From the NCBI GenBank assembly GCA_028726465.1, contig JAQYQB010000012.1, positions 186,001 to 250,000 on the forward strand: a stretch of DNA of 64,000 nt. The letters run 5' to 3'. The notes below the pieces were generated by a model that was not told the origin of the DNA, searched no databases, and worked only from the letters and a program-made list of their open reading frames with translations. The position numbers and the translations under genes were made by a program. Shown one piece after another: positions 50,198 to 61,667 of this stretch; within the stretch, counting starts at the first letter, position 1; every line of letters begins with the position of its first letter. This DNA comes from Mycobacteriaceae bacterium (lineage in GTDB: Bacteria > Actinomycetota > Actinomycetes > Mycobacteriales > Mycobacteriaceae).

Positions 50198-51016
50198 ATG
50201 GCACTCATGGAAAAGCTTGCCAAGTTTGACTCTGCCCTGCAGCGCGGACTGGACAACGGGATGGCCTTCGTCTTCGGCGGCCGCGTTGTGCCCGCCGAGA
50301 TTGAAGAGCTGCTCAAGCAGGAGGCCCAAGACAACCTCACGCGCGGCGAGGACGACAACCTCTACAGCCCCAATGTGGTGCTCGTGGGGGTCAGTTCCAA
50401 GGACCTGGAAAACCTCTCGCAGGATCCGCACATCCCGCAGAACCTGGCCGACCAGCTGTCGCGGTTCATCCGCAACAGCGGCTGGGGTCTGGCGGGACCC
50501 GTCATCGTTCGCATCGCCGAAGAATCCGGACTCCGCACCGGCCAGTTGCGGGTTTCTTCGTTCATTGACCATGAGCCCGAGGAAGAAACCGGGTTCGACG
50601 CCATTTTCCACGAAACCGAAACCCAGGAGAACCAGATGAACAGTAATTCTGCTGACGAGGCCGCCACGACGACCTTTATCCGCCCCGAGCCCGAGGACGC
50701 GGAACCCGCTGCCAGCGGTCCGAGCGTGAATCTTCTCCTCCAGGACGGCTCTTCGCGGACCTACCACATCCACGAGGGATCCAATATCATTGGACGTTCC
50801 AACGATGCCGACTTGCGCCTGCCGGACACCGGGGTCTCCCGCCAGCACGCCGAGATCACCTGGAACGGCCAGGACGCAGTCTTGGTGGACCTCCAGTCCA
50901 CCAACGGCACCACGGTCAATGACACGCCCATCGAGAACTGGCTGCTGGCCGACGGCGACGTCATCACCCTGGGGCATTCGCACATCGAGGTGCGAATCAC
51001 CGGGCTGGACAATTAA
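50198..51016 (+). CDS. fhaA: FHA-domain protein FhaA (DUF3662 plus FHA)
   Basis: 272 residues from ATG 50198. N-terminal DUF3662 domain (MEKLAKFDSALQRGLDNGMA, about 1-120), an acidic linker, and a C-terminal FHA domain (YHIHEGSNIIGRSNDADL, GVSRQHAEI, LQSTNGTTVN). FHA domains bind phosphothreonine made by PknA/PknB; in actinobacteria FhaA recruits peptidoglycan-precursor and polar-growth partners. First gene of the seven-gene envelope operon. Confidence 0.9.
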   Translation: MALMEKLAKFDSALQRGLDNGMAFVFGGRVVPAEIEELLKQEAQDNLTRGEDDNLYSPNVVLVGVSSKDLENLSQDPHIPQNLADQLSRFIRNSGWGLAGPVIVRIAEESGLRTGQLRVSSFIDHEPEEETGFDAIFHETETQENQMNSNSADEAATTTFIRPEPEDAEPAASGPSVNLLLQDGSSRTYHIHEGSNIIGRSNDADLRLPDTGVSRQHAEITWNGQDAVLVDLQSTNGTTVNDTPIENWLLADGDVITLGHSHIEVRITGLDN

Positions 51017-51043
51017 ACCCCAATAATTTTTAGGAGGTCACCG

Positions 51044-51505
51044 ATGGATTCATTCGTGCTACTCGCGCTGCGAATCGGCCTGTTGGTCTTACTGTGGCTG
51101 TTTATCCTGGTGGCCTTGAATGCCATGCGGCTGGATGCCAACAAGGCGGCCCGCACCGGCGGAAGTAGCGTCGGCCCCGTCGCCGCGGTGCGCCGGAAGG
51201 ACCGCAAAGAAAAGCCGCGCCACATCACCGTGGCCGAAGGCCCGCTGCAGGGCTCCCACATGGCGCTGGGCACCCTGGAGGACATCACGCTGGGGCGCGC
51301 GCAGGACTGCGACTTCGTCCTAGGCGACGACTTCGCCTCCTCCCACCACGCGCGCCTATTCCGTCGCGGTTCCCAGTGGTTCGTGGAAGACCTCGAGTCC
51401 CGCAACGGCACCTTCGTCGCGGGAACGCGCATCGACCAGGCAGAACGCATCGAAGTGGGAACGGATATTAAGATGGGTCGCACTATCGTAAGGCTGGTTG
51501 CCTAA
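51044..51505 (+). CDS. fhaB: FHA-domain protein FhaB
   Basis: 153 residues: one N-terminal membrane segment (LLALRIGLLVLLWLFILVAL), a basic linker, and an FHA domain (ITLGRAQDCDFVLGDDFASSHHARLF, SRNGTFVAG). It binds phosphorylated partners at the membrane. AGGAGGT before the ATG. The last base of its TAA is the first of the pstP ATG. Confidence 0.9.
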   Translation: MDSFVLLALRIGLLVLLWLFILVALNAMRLDANKAARTGGSSVGPVAAVRRKDRKEKPRHITVAEGPLQGSHMALGTLEDITLGRAQDCDFVLGDDFASSHHARLFRRGSQWFVEDLESRNGTFVAGTRIDQAERIEVGTDIKMGRTIVRLVA

Positions 51506-52914
51506 TGCTGAAACTACATTTCACCGCCGCTTCGGACCGCGGCTTGGTCCGCAAGAACAACGAAGACTCGGCCTACGCCGGGCCTTATCTTTTAGTCCTG
51601 GCGGACGGGATGGGCGGTCACGCCGCCGGCGAGGTCGCCTCCCAGCTCATGGTCGAGCACCTGGAGCACCTCAACCGCGACCCAGAAGACAACGACATGC
51701 TGGCGCTTTTGGGCGGCGCCGCTAACGACGCCAACGCGTCGATCGCCAACCACATCAAGGACCACCCCGAGACCGAGGGCATGGGCACCACCCTGACGGC
51801 CATGATGTTCAACGGCACCCAGTTCGGCGTCTGCCACGTGGGCGACTCGCGCGGCTACCGCCTGCGCGACGGGAAGCTGACCCAGATCACCAAGGACGAC
51901 ACCTTCGTGCAGTCCCTGGTGGACGAGGGCAAGCTCGATCCGAGCGACGTGTCCTCCCACCCGCAGAAGTCGCTCATCCTCAAGGCATATACCGGCCGCG
52001 CGGTGGAACCGACGCTGTTCATGCTGGACGCGCAGCCCGGCGACCGGCTGCTGCTGTGCTCCGACGGGCTCTCGGATCCCGTCACGGCCTCCACCATCGA
52101 GGACGCCCTCAAGCAGGGCACCGTGGAAGAAGCCGCCCAGCGGCTGATCGAACTCGCGCTGCGCTCCGGCGGGCCGGACAACGTCACCATGGTCATCGCC
52201 GAGGTCGTCGAAAGCGACGAGGCGCCGGCCGAGCCGGTGGCGGTGGGTGCTTTGGCCGGGGATACCCCGGAGCCGACCCACCCGGATTCGGCGGCTAGCC
52301 GCGCGGCGGCCCTGGAGCGTCGCCCCCAGGTCATCGAGCCGCACACGAACAAAGCCGCGGGCCAGCCGCGCGAGACCTCCGCGCCGGCCCGCCTGGTCAC
52401 CGAGGAAGAAGCCGCGGACGAGGAGCCCGATCGCCGCCGCAAGAGCTCCCGCGGCACCTGGATCGCCACCACGGTCGTCTTGGCCGTGCTGATCGCCGCC
52501 ATCGCCGGCGTCGGCGTCTGGGGCAAAAACTACCTGGACAACAACTACTACGTCACCACCGCCGGGGCGAACGAGGAGATCCGGCTCGAGCGCGGCGCCG
52601 ACTTCTCGGTCTTCGGGAAGGACCTGCACGAGACCTACCAGGTCGCCTGCCTCGGCAAGGACGGCGCGCTGCGCCTGAGCAACGGCTCCTGCGACGCCGG
52701 GTTCAGCCCGCTCAAGGTCGAAGACCTGCCGGCCACCGAGCGCGGCGTGGTCCACAACCTGGATTCCGGCAGCTACGACGAGGTCCAAGGCCAGCTGACC
52801 CGGCTGGCCGATAACGCCCTGCCGGTCTGCCGCGATAAGGCGGACAACCAAGATGACAAGAAGGACAATGGCTTCCGGCGCGAGCCGGGCGTGAACTGCC
52901 GGGAGGTGAACTAG
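51505..52914 (+). CDS. pstP: PP2C-type Ser/Thr phosphatase PstP
   Basis: 469 residues. Cytosolic PP2C domain (1-235) with the metal-binding blocks RKNNEDSAYAG, LADGMGGHAAGE, HVGDSRGYRL, CSDGLSDPV and GPDNVTMV; a linker; one membrane segment (about 317-337); and an extracellular tail of about 130 residues with two Cys (ACLGKDG, GSCDAG) plus a third near the end. It reverses PknA/PknB phosphorylation. Confidence 0.92.
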   Translation: MLKLHFTAASDRGLVRKNNEDSAYAGPYLLVLADGMGGHAAGEVASQLMVEHLEHLNRDPEDNDMLALLGGAANDANASIANHIKDHPETEGMGTTLTAMMFNGTQFGVCHVGDSRGYRLRDGKLTQITKDDTFVQSLVDEGKLDPSDVSSHPQKSLILKAYTGRAVEPTLFMLDAQPGDRLLLCSDGLSDPVTASTIEDALKQGTVEEAAQRLIELALRSGGPDNVTMVIAEVVESDEAPAEPVAVGALAGDTPEPTHPDSAASRAAALERRPQVIEPHTNKAAGQPRETSAPARLVTEEEAADEEPDRRRKSSRGTWIATTVVLAVLIAAIAGVGVWGKNYLDNNYYVTTAGANEEIRLERGADFSVFGKDLHETYQVACLGKDGALRLSNGSCDAGFSPLKVEDLPATERGVVHNLDSGSYDEVQGQLTRLADNALPVCRDKADNQDDKKDNGFRREPGVNCREVN

Positions 52915-54264
52915 ATGCTGAAGCAATTTGTCGGGCGCACCACTGAGCTGTGGCTGCTGGTAGCGGCCACAGTGGTCTTCGCGATCACGCTGGTGAGCCT
53001 CGAGCTGTCCCAGGGCAATATCTTGTCCGTGGACGTGCTCTACCTCATCGGCGGCTTCATCGGGGTCTTCGCCGTCGCCCACTGGGCGCTGTGCCTGCTG
53101 GCCCCGCACTCCGACCAGATCATGCTGCCGGTCACGGCGGTGCTCAACGGCATCGGCCTCATCATGATCCAGCGCCTGGATCTGGCCTTGGGCCGCGACC
53201 TGGCCGTGCGGCAGGTGATGTGGACCATCGCCGGCCTCATTTTGTTCATCGCGGTGCTGGCCATCGTGCGCGATCACCGCTCGCTGACCCGCTTTTCCTA
53301 CCTGCTGGGTCTGGTCGGCCTCGTCCTGCTGGCGCTGCCGCTGGTCTGGCCGCAGCCGGCGCAGGCCGACGCGCGCATCTGGATGAAGATCGGGCCGTTT
53401 TCCATCCAGCCGGGTGAGTTTTCCAAGATTCTCCTGCTGCTCTTCTTCGCCATGCTGCTGGTCCAGAAGCGCTCGCTGTTCACGGTGGCGGGCTACCGCT
53501 TCCTGGGCCTGTCGCTGCCGCGCCTGCGCGACCTCGCGCCCATCCTGGTGGTCTGGGGCATCGCGATCGTCATCATGGGCGTGTCGAACGACTTCGGCCC
53601 GGCCCTGCTGCTGTTCTCCACGGTGCTGGGCATGCTCTACATGGCCACGGGGCGCGTGTCCTGGCTGGCCATCGGGGTGGTGCTCGTGGCCATCGGCGGC
53701 TTCGGGATCGCGCAGATTTCCACCAAAATCCAGGATCGCTTCTCCAACTTCCTGGACCCGCTGGGCAACTACGACAGCAACGGCTTCCAGCTGTCCCAGG
53801 CGCTGTTCGGCATGTCCTCCGGCGGGATCACCGGCTCCGGCCTCGGCCAGGGCTACCCGGACATCATTCCGGTGGTCTTTTCCGACTTCATCATGGCCGG
53901 CATCGGCGAGGAATTCGGCCTGATCGGCCTCGCCGGGATCCTGATCCTGTTCGCGCTGCTGGCCTCCCGCGGTTTTCGCACCGCTCTCAGCGTCAAGGAC
54001 TCCTACGGCAAGCTGGTAGCGGCCGGCCTGTCTCTGACCCTGGTCATCCAGGTCTTCGTCGTGGTCGGCGGCATCTCCGCACTGCTGCCGATGACCGGCC
54101 TGACCACACCGTTCATGTCGGCCGGCGGTTCCTCGCTGATGGCTAACTACATCCTGTTGGCGCTGCTGCTGCGGATCTCGAATTCCGCCAACCGCCCGGC
54201 CGAGAAGGCCCAGGCCGACGCCGGCACGTCCTTGTTCCCCGCCGTTTCGGAGGCTCAGCGATGA
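52915..54264 (+). CDS. rodA: SEDS glycosyltransferase RodA/FtsW
   Basis: 449 residues, about twelve membrane segments. Seen: GPFSIQPGEFSKILLLLFFA, the periplasmic SEDS loop with FQLSQALFGMSSGGITGSGLGQG, and the C-terminal GGSSLMANYILLALLLRIS. It polymerises glycan strands from lipid II for polar or side-wall growth, working with the class B PBP encoded next. It starts immediately after pstP and overlaps pbpA by 4 bp. Confidence 0.92.
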   Translation: MLKQFVGRTTELWLLVAATVVFAITLVSLELSQGNILSVDVLYLIGGFIGVFAVAHWALCLLAPHSDQIMLPVTAVLNGIGLIMIQRLDLALGRDLAVRQVMWTIAGLILFIAVLAIVRDHRSLTRFSYLLGLVGLVLLALPLVWPQPAQADARIWMKIGPFSIQPGEFSKILLLLFFAMLLVQKRSLFTVAGYRFLGLSLPRLRDLAPILVVWGIAIVIMGVSNDFGPALLLFSTVLGMLYMATGRVSWLAIGVVLVAIGGFGIAQISTKIQDRFSNFLDPLGNYDSNGFQLSQALFGMSSGGITGSGLGQGYPDIIPVVFSDFIMAGIGEEFGLIGLAGILILFALLASRGFRTALSVKDSYGKLVAAGLSLTLVIQVFVVVGGISALLPMTGLTTPFMSAGGSSLMANYILLALLLRISNSANRPAEKAQADAGTSLFPAVSEAQR

Positions 54265-55711
54265 ATAAGACCATTCGCTTTACCGCTATCTTCTCCCTGA
54301 TCTTGACCGCCATCCTGCTGGTCAACCTCACGGTGGTGCAAGCCTTCAGCGAGGACAAATACGCCAAGAACCCAAAGAATATGCGGGAGTTCTACCAGCT
54401 GCAGACCATCGCCCGCGGGCAGATCTACGCGGGCAACACCGTACTAGCGCAGTCCGTCCCGGACGGCAACGGCGACGGCGGGGAGGACAAGACCTACTCG
54501 CGCATCTACCCGACCCAGTCCCCCGCCTTCGGTCCGGTGACCGGGTACCTGTCCTCCCAGTTCGGCGCGTCCCAGCTAGAGTCCTCGCAGAACGAGATCC
54601 TCAACGGCACCGATGATTCGCTGCTGAAGCAGAACTGGCTGGACAAGCTGACCGGCGAGCAGCCGGACGGCGCCAACGTCGAGGTCACCATCGATCCGCA
54701 GCTCCAGCAGCTGGCCTACGATCAGCTGGTGGCCCCGGGCTACCAAGGCTCGGCGGTCGCGCTGCAGCCGTCCACCGGGCGCGTGCTGGCGATGTCCTCC
54801 TCGCCGAGCTTCGACGCGAACTCCGTGGTCGGAGATCCCAACGCGGAGGAGAACTGGGCCGCGCTGCAGGAGGCCGACGGCGCTCCCCTGCTCAACCACG
54901 CCACACAGGAGACGCTGCCGCCAGGCTCCATCTTCAAGATCATCACGACCGCCGCCGGTCTCAACAACGGCTTCACGCCGTCGTCGACTCTGACCGGCGC
55001 GGCCTCGATCACGCTGCCAAACACCACGACCCAGCTGACCAACTACGACAAACAGGCCTGCGGCGGCGCGGACTCGGTGACGCTGCAGACGGCTTTCGCC
55101 CTGTCTTGCAACACGGCCTTCGTCGAGATGAGCGAGGGCATCGGCGCCGACGAGCTGCGCAAATACGCCGAGGCCTTCGGCGTGGGCGAAAACTATGACC
55201 TCGGGGTGGACACCTCCCCGGGCAACCTGGGCGAGCTGCCGGATGCGGCCGCCACCGCCCAGTCGGTCATCGGCCAGCGCGACGTGACCATGTCCGCCCT
55301 GCAGGCCGCCATCATGGCCGGCACCGTAGCCAACGAGGGCAAGCGCATGGAGCCGCGCCTCATCAAGCGGATCACGGATTCGCAGATGCAGGAGGTCCGC
55401 GAGATCAAGCCGAAGGATGCCACCGAGGCGATTACCCCGGAGACGGCCGCGATCTTGCGGGATCTGATGTTCGCCTCCGAGCGAGCCACGTCCGGCTACG
55501 ACGGCAATTCCTTTGCTTCCAAGACCGGTACCGCTGAGCATGGCGATGGATTGCCCCCGCATACGTGGTATGTTGCATTCGATCCGGACCGCGATATTGC
55601 CGTGGCCGTGGTGGTCAAGGACGGCGGCAACCTGGGCCAGTCCGCCACGGGCGGCCAGGTGGCCGCACCGATCGGGCGCGCCATGCTTCAGGCCTACGGA
55701 GGGGAGCAGTA

Positions 55712-55712
<1 letters not shown>
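54261..55712 (+). CDS. pbpA: Class B penicillin-binding protein PbpA
   Basis: 483 residues. One N-terminal membrane anchor (FTAIFSLILTAILLVNLTV), a dimerisation region, and a transpeptidase domain with SxxK in LPPGSIFKII, SxN in LSCNTAFVEM and KTGT in FASKTGTAEHG. It cross-links peptidoglycan and pairs with RodA. Overlap with rodA (ATGA) and with pknA (TAATG). Confidence 0.92.
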
Positions 55713-57212
<1,500 letters not shown>

Positions 57213-57223
<11 letters not shown>

Positions 57224-59141
57224 TCGTTACGAACGCGGTGAACTCATCGGTTCCGGTGGTATGTCCGAGGTCTACGCGGCCCAGGACACCATGCTGGGCC
57301 GCGAGGTGGCCATCAAGATGCTGCGCCCGGAGATGGCGCACGACACCAATTTCCGCGAGCGCTTCCGCCGCGAGGCGCAGAACTCGGGCCGTCTCAACCA
57401 CCCGAATATCGTCGCCGTCTTCGACACCGGCGAGGTCGAGGACAACGCCCTGACCATCCCGTACATCGTCATGGAGCTGGTCCACGGGCGCACCCTGCGC
57501 GACATCTTCCGCGCGGACGGGCCCATGGCCCCGGAGCAGGCCGCGGAGATCCTGACCCCGGTCGCGGATGCCCTGCAGGCCTCCCACGAGGCCGGCATCA
57601 TCCACCGCGACGTGAAGCCCGCGAACATCATGCTGACCAACACGGGTCAGGTGAAGGTGATGGACTTCGGCATCGCCCGCGCGCTGGACGACTCCACCTC
57701 CGCCATGACGCAGACCTCCGCGGTGATCGGCACCGCGCAGTACCTTTCGCCCGAGCAGGCGCGCGGCAAGGCTGCCGATGCCCGCTCCGACGTCTACGCC
57801 CTGGGCTGCGTCATGTACGAGGCCGTCACCGGCCGCACCCCGTTCGAGGGCGAGACCCCGTTTTCCGTGGCCTACCAGCACGTGCAGGAAGATCCCATTC
57901 CGCCGTCGGAATACCTGGATGATTTCATCACGCCGACCGGGCGCGTGAATGTGGACGCGGTCATCCTCACCGCGATGGCCAAGCACCCGGCGGATCGCTA
58001 CCAGTCGGCCCACGAGATGGCCGAGGACCTGCGCCGCCTGGCCCACGGCAACGTCACCCAGGCGGCCCGCGCGCACGTCGAGCCCGAGGCCGAAGCGCCG
58101 GCCGCCTCCCACCGCGCGCCGGTGGCCGATACCCGGCCGGCTTCCCACGCCGCGGAGGAAGAGGAGGGCACCAGCGCCTGGATCAAGTGGCTCACGGCTC
58201 TGCTGGCGCTGCTGCTTATCGGCGCTATTGGCTATTTCGCCTGGGACTACCTGAAGCCTTCGGAGGCCCCGGACGAGCCCGCGCAGACCGCGGAGATGGT
58301 CGAGGTGCCGGAGGTGGAAAACCGTCCGCGCGCCGAGGTCGTCCAGGAGCTCGAAGAGCTGGGCCTGCAGGTCTCGGTCAACGAGGAAGCCCACCCGGAG
58401 ATTGAACGCGACCACGTCATCCGCGTGAACCCGGGCCCCGGTTCCCAGTTGCAGAAGAACGCGACCGTGACGCTGACGGTCTCCTCCGGTAAGGAGATCA
58501 CCGACGTCCCGGAGGTGACCGGCTTGGATCTGGAGTCGGCCTCCCGCGCGCTCGACGAGGCCGGTTTGACCCTGTCCGATGACATCACCGAGGAAGACTC
58601 CGAGGACGTCCCGGCGGGCCAGATCATCTCGCAGTCGCCGGCCCCCGGTTCCCAGCTGTCCAAGGGCTCGAAGGTCAAGGTAACCGTCTCCCAGGGGGTC
58701 AAGCAGGTGCGCATCCCGCGCCTGACCGGCATGGACTGGGGCGACGCCCGCCAGACCCTGGACTCCCTGGACGTCGAGCCGCAGCTCGAGCTGGTCGACT
58801 CCGAGGAACCGGAAAACCGCGTCCTCGAGGTCCAGAGCGAGGGCCGGGAGGTCGACGCCGGTAGCACCGTGGTGGTGCGCGTGTCCAACGGCATGCTCAT
58901 GACCGCGCCGGAGCTGACCCGCAAGACCGAGGACGAGGCCGTCGAAGCCCTGCGCGAGGCCGGCTGGGAAGGCAACGCCCAGGACCTGCGCGTCGGCCCG
59001 CCGATCGGAACTGGGGCCGCCGTGGACTCCGGCAAGATCGGCTGGGCCTCCGTTTCCGCCGGGGACACCATCCGCAAGGACACCAAGGTAGAAGTCCGTT
59101 ATTGGGAGTTCAACCTGGAAACCCTCGTCACGGGCCGCTAG
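57213..59141 (+). CDS. pknB: PASTA-domain Ser/Thr kinase PknB
   Basis: 642 residues from ATG 57213 ([19 protein letters not shown]); a GTG at 57201 would add four residues. Kinase domain with [23 protein letters not shown] and SPEQARG; juxtamembrane segment; one membrane helix (about 326-346); then four PASTA repeats to the C-terminus (from about 58300), which bind muropeptides or lipid II. It couples cell-wall status to phosphorylation. The start lies in the pknA 3' end, so the two are translationally linked. Confidence 0.93.
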
Positions 59142-59220
59142 CCGTAGCGCTGCTAGACTGTGGCGCAACACTAGCCCGGCCCGAATCCGCCCCGCCCGCA
59201 CACCAAAGTTAGGAAAGAAC

Positions 59221-59493
59221 ATGCCAAAGGCCAAAATTTCGAAGAACGCCCCGATCAGCTCGACCGCCAGCTCGTCGGCGAACCGCACCCCGGTCAAGAT
59301 CAACTCGGAGGGCACCTCCAAGTGGTACATCGTGCTGATGCTCGGCCTGATGCTCATCGGGCTGGCCTGGATCGTGGTCAACTACCTGGCCGGCCAGCAC
59401 ATCCCGCTCATGCAGGAGCTCGGCCCGTGGAACTACCTCATCGGCTTCGGCCTAGCCATCATTGGTCTCCTGATGACCATGGGATGGCGCTAA
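59221..59493 (+). CDS. crgA: Cell division protein CrgA
   Basis: 90 residues. A polar N-terminus ([20 protein letters not shown]) and two membrane helices ([21 protein letters not shown] and [18 protein letters not shown]), as in the CrgA family that helps recruit FtsI and other septal proteins. A good terminator follows. Its place after pknB is conserved in actinobacteria. Confidence 0.93.
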   Translation: MPKAKISKNAPISSTASSSANRTPVKINSEGTSKWYIVLMLGLMLIGLAWIVVNYLAGQHIPLMQELGPWNYLIGFGLAIIGLLMTMGWR

Positions 59494-59505
59494 GCTTTTG
59501 CCCCG

Positions 59506-59530
59506 AAGGCGGCCTTTGGCCGCCTTTTTT
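59506..59530 (+). terminator. Terminator after crgA
   Basis: AAGGCGGCC-TTT-GGCCGCCTT followed by TTTT: a 9-bp stem with a 3-base loop, 12 bp after the crgA stop. It ends the fhaA-crgA transcription unit. Confidence 0.88.
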
Positions 59531-59558
59531 CATGCCTTTTTCACGTAGTCTTTTGCGC

Positions 59559-59909
59559 ATGAGCACTAACCGCGAATATCAGATGGACTACGACTGGCTG
59601 TGGGACAATCCCCCGCACAACGACGGCACCCCGGCGACGGTCCGGCTCGTCGTCACCGACGGCGAGCGCGATAGCGCCCAGGCCGCGCTGGCCGCCTTCC
59701 TGGACAGCCTGGAGCGCACCGAGGACGGCGCGTACGTCTCCGGCGGGTGGGTGGCCGCTGTCCGCTCCCAGGAGCCGCTGACCGTGGACATCACCTCCGG
59801 CGGCGAGGACGTCGCCGACGGCATCCAGGACGGCACGGAGCGCGCGTACGAGTACTTCGGCCGCGGCACGGATCTCGGCCTGCGCTGGACGCAGCTGCCC
59901 CGCCTCTGA
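59559..59909 (+). CDS. Small acidic protein, unknown
   Basis: 116 residues from ATG 59559. Seen: YDWLWDNPPHNDGTPATVRLVV, an Asp/Glu-rich chain and the ending GTDLGLRWTQLPRL. No membrane segment or recognised domain. Its promoter would lie in the short gap after the crgA terminator. Codon usage matches the core, so it is probably a real gene. Confidence 0.6.
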   Translation: MSTNREYQMDYDWLWDNPPHNDGTPATVRLVVTDGERDSAQAALAAFLDSLERTEDGAYVSGGWVAAVRSQEPLTVDITSGGEDVADGIQDGTERAYEYFGRGTDLGLRWTQLPRL

Positions 59910-60265
59910 GATTCTCCACCGCAAAGTTCTCCACAGTGTCCCCAAGTTTTCCACCGGGGCACTCACCTGCGCTTTTGTAAATTACAATAGTGTAAGCAGG
60001 GCTTTTACTGACACCGTTGGGTAAAAAGTTATCCACAGGCTGGGGATAAAAGTGTGAAAATCCGTAATTCACAGAATTTACCACAGCCTGTGGATAACTT
60101 TTTTCCCCGTTTCCACACCGGTTTAAAATTTCGAAAAATGATCGCTACGCTGGGATTTGTCATTCGAAAAACACACAAGCGTTCGGAAATTACAAAAATG
60201 TAGTTATCCACAATGTGGACAACCGGTGTGAAATCTTTTCGAACACTTGCGCGCGTGGATAACAC
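59910..60265. other. AT-rich intergenic region with a cluster of DnaA-box-like sites
   Basis: No gene in 363 bp. Perfect TTATCCACA: 60029-60037 (+), 60089-60097 (-), 60204-60212 (+). One-mismatch forms: TTCTCCACA 59927-59935, TTGTCCACA 60214-60222 (-), TTATCCACG 60254-60262 (-). Weaker ones: TTTTCCACC 59948, TTTACCACA 60078. AT-rich stretches lie between (59977-60030, 60097-60210). Possible role: DnaA-binding or titration region, or part of the replication origin; dnaA is not in the window. Confidence 0.7.
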
Positions 60266-60272
60266 GCCGCAC

Positions 60273-60938
60273 CTATCCCCAAAGGCCTGCTCGCGCCACC
60301 AATAACACGAATGCCGCCGCCGTAGTCGCTGCGACACCCCAGCCGGAGACTTTGGGGTTCCGGGCCGCCACGCACAGGGCCAGCACCACGCCCACCGCGA
60401 CGCCGCCCAGGTGGCCCCACAGGGACACGCCCGTGGCCAGGAAGGTGTAGGCGATGTTGACCACCACGAGCACGATGGGCGCGCGCAGATCGGTGCGCCT
60501 TTGGTAGTTCACGGCCACCAGGACCACCATGAGGGCGAAAAGAGCGCCGGAGGCACCGGCGGTCGGCTGAGTGAAGGCCATCCACACGATGCTGGCCGAG
60601 GCCCCCAGTACCGCCGCCAGGTAGACCAGGGCGTAGCGCGCCGAGCCCAGGTAGGTCTCGATCTCCCTCCCGATAAGCACCAGCAGGAACATGTTCACCG
60701 CCAGGTGGCCTAGCCCCAGGTGCATGAAGGCGCTGGTGACCGCCTGCCAGTAGTGCCCGGCGGCGAATTCGGGGCCCCAGAGGCTCCAGCTCATCGCCAG
60801 CGTGGAGTGGTAGTAGCTGTCGGTCACAGACCGGGACTGGACGGCGGTGGCCAGCCACAGAGCGCAGTTTGCGGCCACGATCCAGGCGGTGACCGGGGCG
60901 GTGCGGTAATAGGAACGCAGGTGCTGTTCGAAAGTCAT
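60273..60938 (-). CDS. Rhomboid-family intramembrane serine protease
   Basis: 221 residues from MTFEQHLRSYYRT (ATG 60938). Six or seven membrane segments. Seen: catalytic Ser in PTAGASGALFALM (GxSG), the HLGLGHLAVNMF motif in an early helix, and the second catalytic His in SLWGHLGGVAVG. It cleaves membrane protein segments. It is followed by the DnaA-box region. Confidence 0.88.
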   Translation of the reverse strand: MTFEQHLRSYYRTAPVTAWIVAANCALWLATAVQSRSVTDSYYHSTLAMSWSLWGPEFAAGHYWQAVTSAFMHLGLGHLAVNMFLLVLIGREIETYLGSARYALVYLAAVLGASASIVWMAFTQPTAGASGALFALMVVLVAVNYQRRTDLRAPIVLVVVNIAYTFLATGVSLWGHLGGVAVGVVLALCVAARNPKVSGWGVAATTAAAFVLLVARAGLWG

Positions 60939-61021
60939 GGGTAAAACGAGGGCTTTCTGTGAAACCAAGGGGCGAAAACGCGAAAGGCTAGGACGGGGAA
61001 GGCTAGGAGGAAGGAGATAGC

Positions 61022-61059
61022 AAAAAGCCCGCCCGGCCGGCTGATGCGGCGGGGCGGGC
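61022..61059 (-). terminator. Terminator after ppiA
   Basis: On the minus strand GCCCGCCC...GGGCGGGC forms an 8-bp or longer GC-rich stem, followed by TTTTTG. It lies 14 bp past the ppiA stop. Confidence 0.75.
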
Positions 61060-61072
61060 GGGAGCCTAAGGC

Positions 61073-61600
61073 TTAGGCCTCGGCGATCTCCACGGATTCG
61101 ATGACCACGTCTTCCTTCGGGCGGTCCATGCGGTCGGTGTCGACCTTGGCGATCTTGGACACGACGTCCTGGGACTGGGCGTCGGTGACCTCACCGAAGA
61201 TGGTGTGGTGGTTGTTCAGGTGCGGGGTGGCAGCCACGGTGATGAAGAACTGGGAACCGTTGGTGCCCGGGCCAGCGTTGGCCATGGCTAGCAGGAACGG
61301 GCGATCGAACTGCAGCTCCGGGTGGAACTCATCCTGGAACTGGTAGCCGGGGCCGCCGCGGCCGGTGCCGGTCGGGTCGCCGCCCTGGATCATGAAGTTG
61401 TCGATGATGCGGTGGAAGATGGCCCCGTCGTAGAACGGGCCGGACTGCTCGCCCTTGGCGTTCTGGGTGGCGTATTCCTTGTCACCCTTGGCCAGGCCGA
61501 TGAAGTTTTCTACGGTAACCGGCGCATGGTTACCGAACAAGTCAATAACAATGTCACCCAAGTTGGTGTGCAGAGTTGCTGTAGCGGTCTTCTGAGTCAT
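61073..61600 (-). CDS. ppiA: Cyclophilin-type peptidyl-prolyl isomerase PpiA
   Basis: 175 residues. Seen: the cyclophilin active-site blocks FHRIIDNFMIQGGDPTGTG, FLLAMANAGPGTNGSQFFI and HTIFGEV. It is cytosolic (no signal peptide) and speeds proline isomerisation. I choose ATG 61600: a consensus -10 TATAAT (61613-61608) would put the transcript start at about 61601, so the mRNA is leaderless and the ATG at 61609 lies inside the -10. Confidence 0.9.
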   Translation of the reverse strand: MTQKTATATLHTNLGDIVIDLFGNHAPVTVENFIGLAKGDKEYATQNAKGEQSGPFYDGAIFHRIIDNFMIQGGDPTGTGRGGPGYQFQDEFHPELQFDRPFLLAMANAGPGTNGSQFFITVAATPHLNNHHTIFGEVTDAQSQDVVSKIAKVDTDRMDRPKEDVVIESVEIAEA

Positions 61601-61607
61601 GCCCGCC

Positions 61608-61613
61608 ATTATA
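61608..61613 (-). promoter_or_regulatory. Leaderless ppiA promoter (-10)
   Basis: TATAAT on the minus strand, 7 bases before the ATG 61600. The -35 region is poor. Confidence 0.55.
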
Positions 61614-61626
61614 GATAATGAAGCAA

Positions 61627-61653
61627 GGGCGCGCCGCGTGCGGCGGCACGCCC
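61627..61653 (-). terminator. Hairpin after metE
   Basis: GGGCGTGCCGCC-GCAC-GCGGCGCGCCC on the minus strand, about 15 bp beyond the metE stop, followed by TTGCTTCATT. It should end the metE transcript before the ppiA promoter. Confidence 0.65.
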
Positions 61654-61667
61654 TCAGCGATCGCGGG

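Noticed and set aside
51592..53277. 561-codon minus-strand frame
   Set aside because: Antisense shadow of pstP and rodA.
59941..60270. The DnaA-box gap as the confirmed chromosomal origin
   Set aside because: dnaA, dnaN and rpmH are not in the window and skew cannot be computed here, so I report only a DnaA-box cluster.
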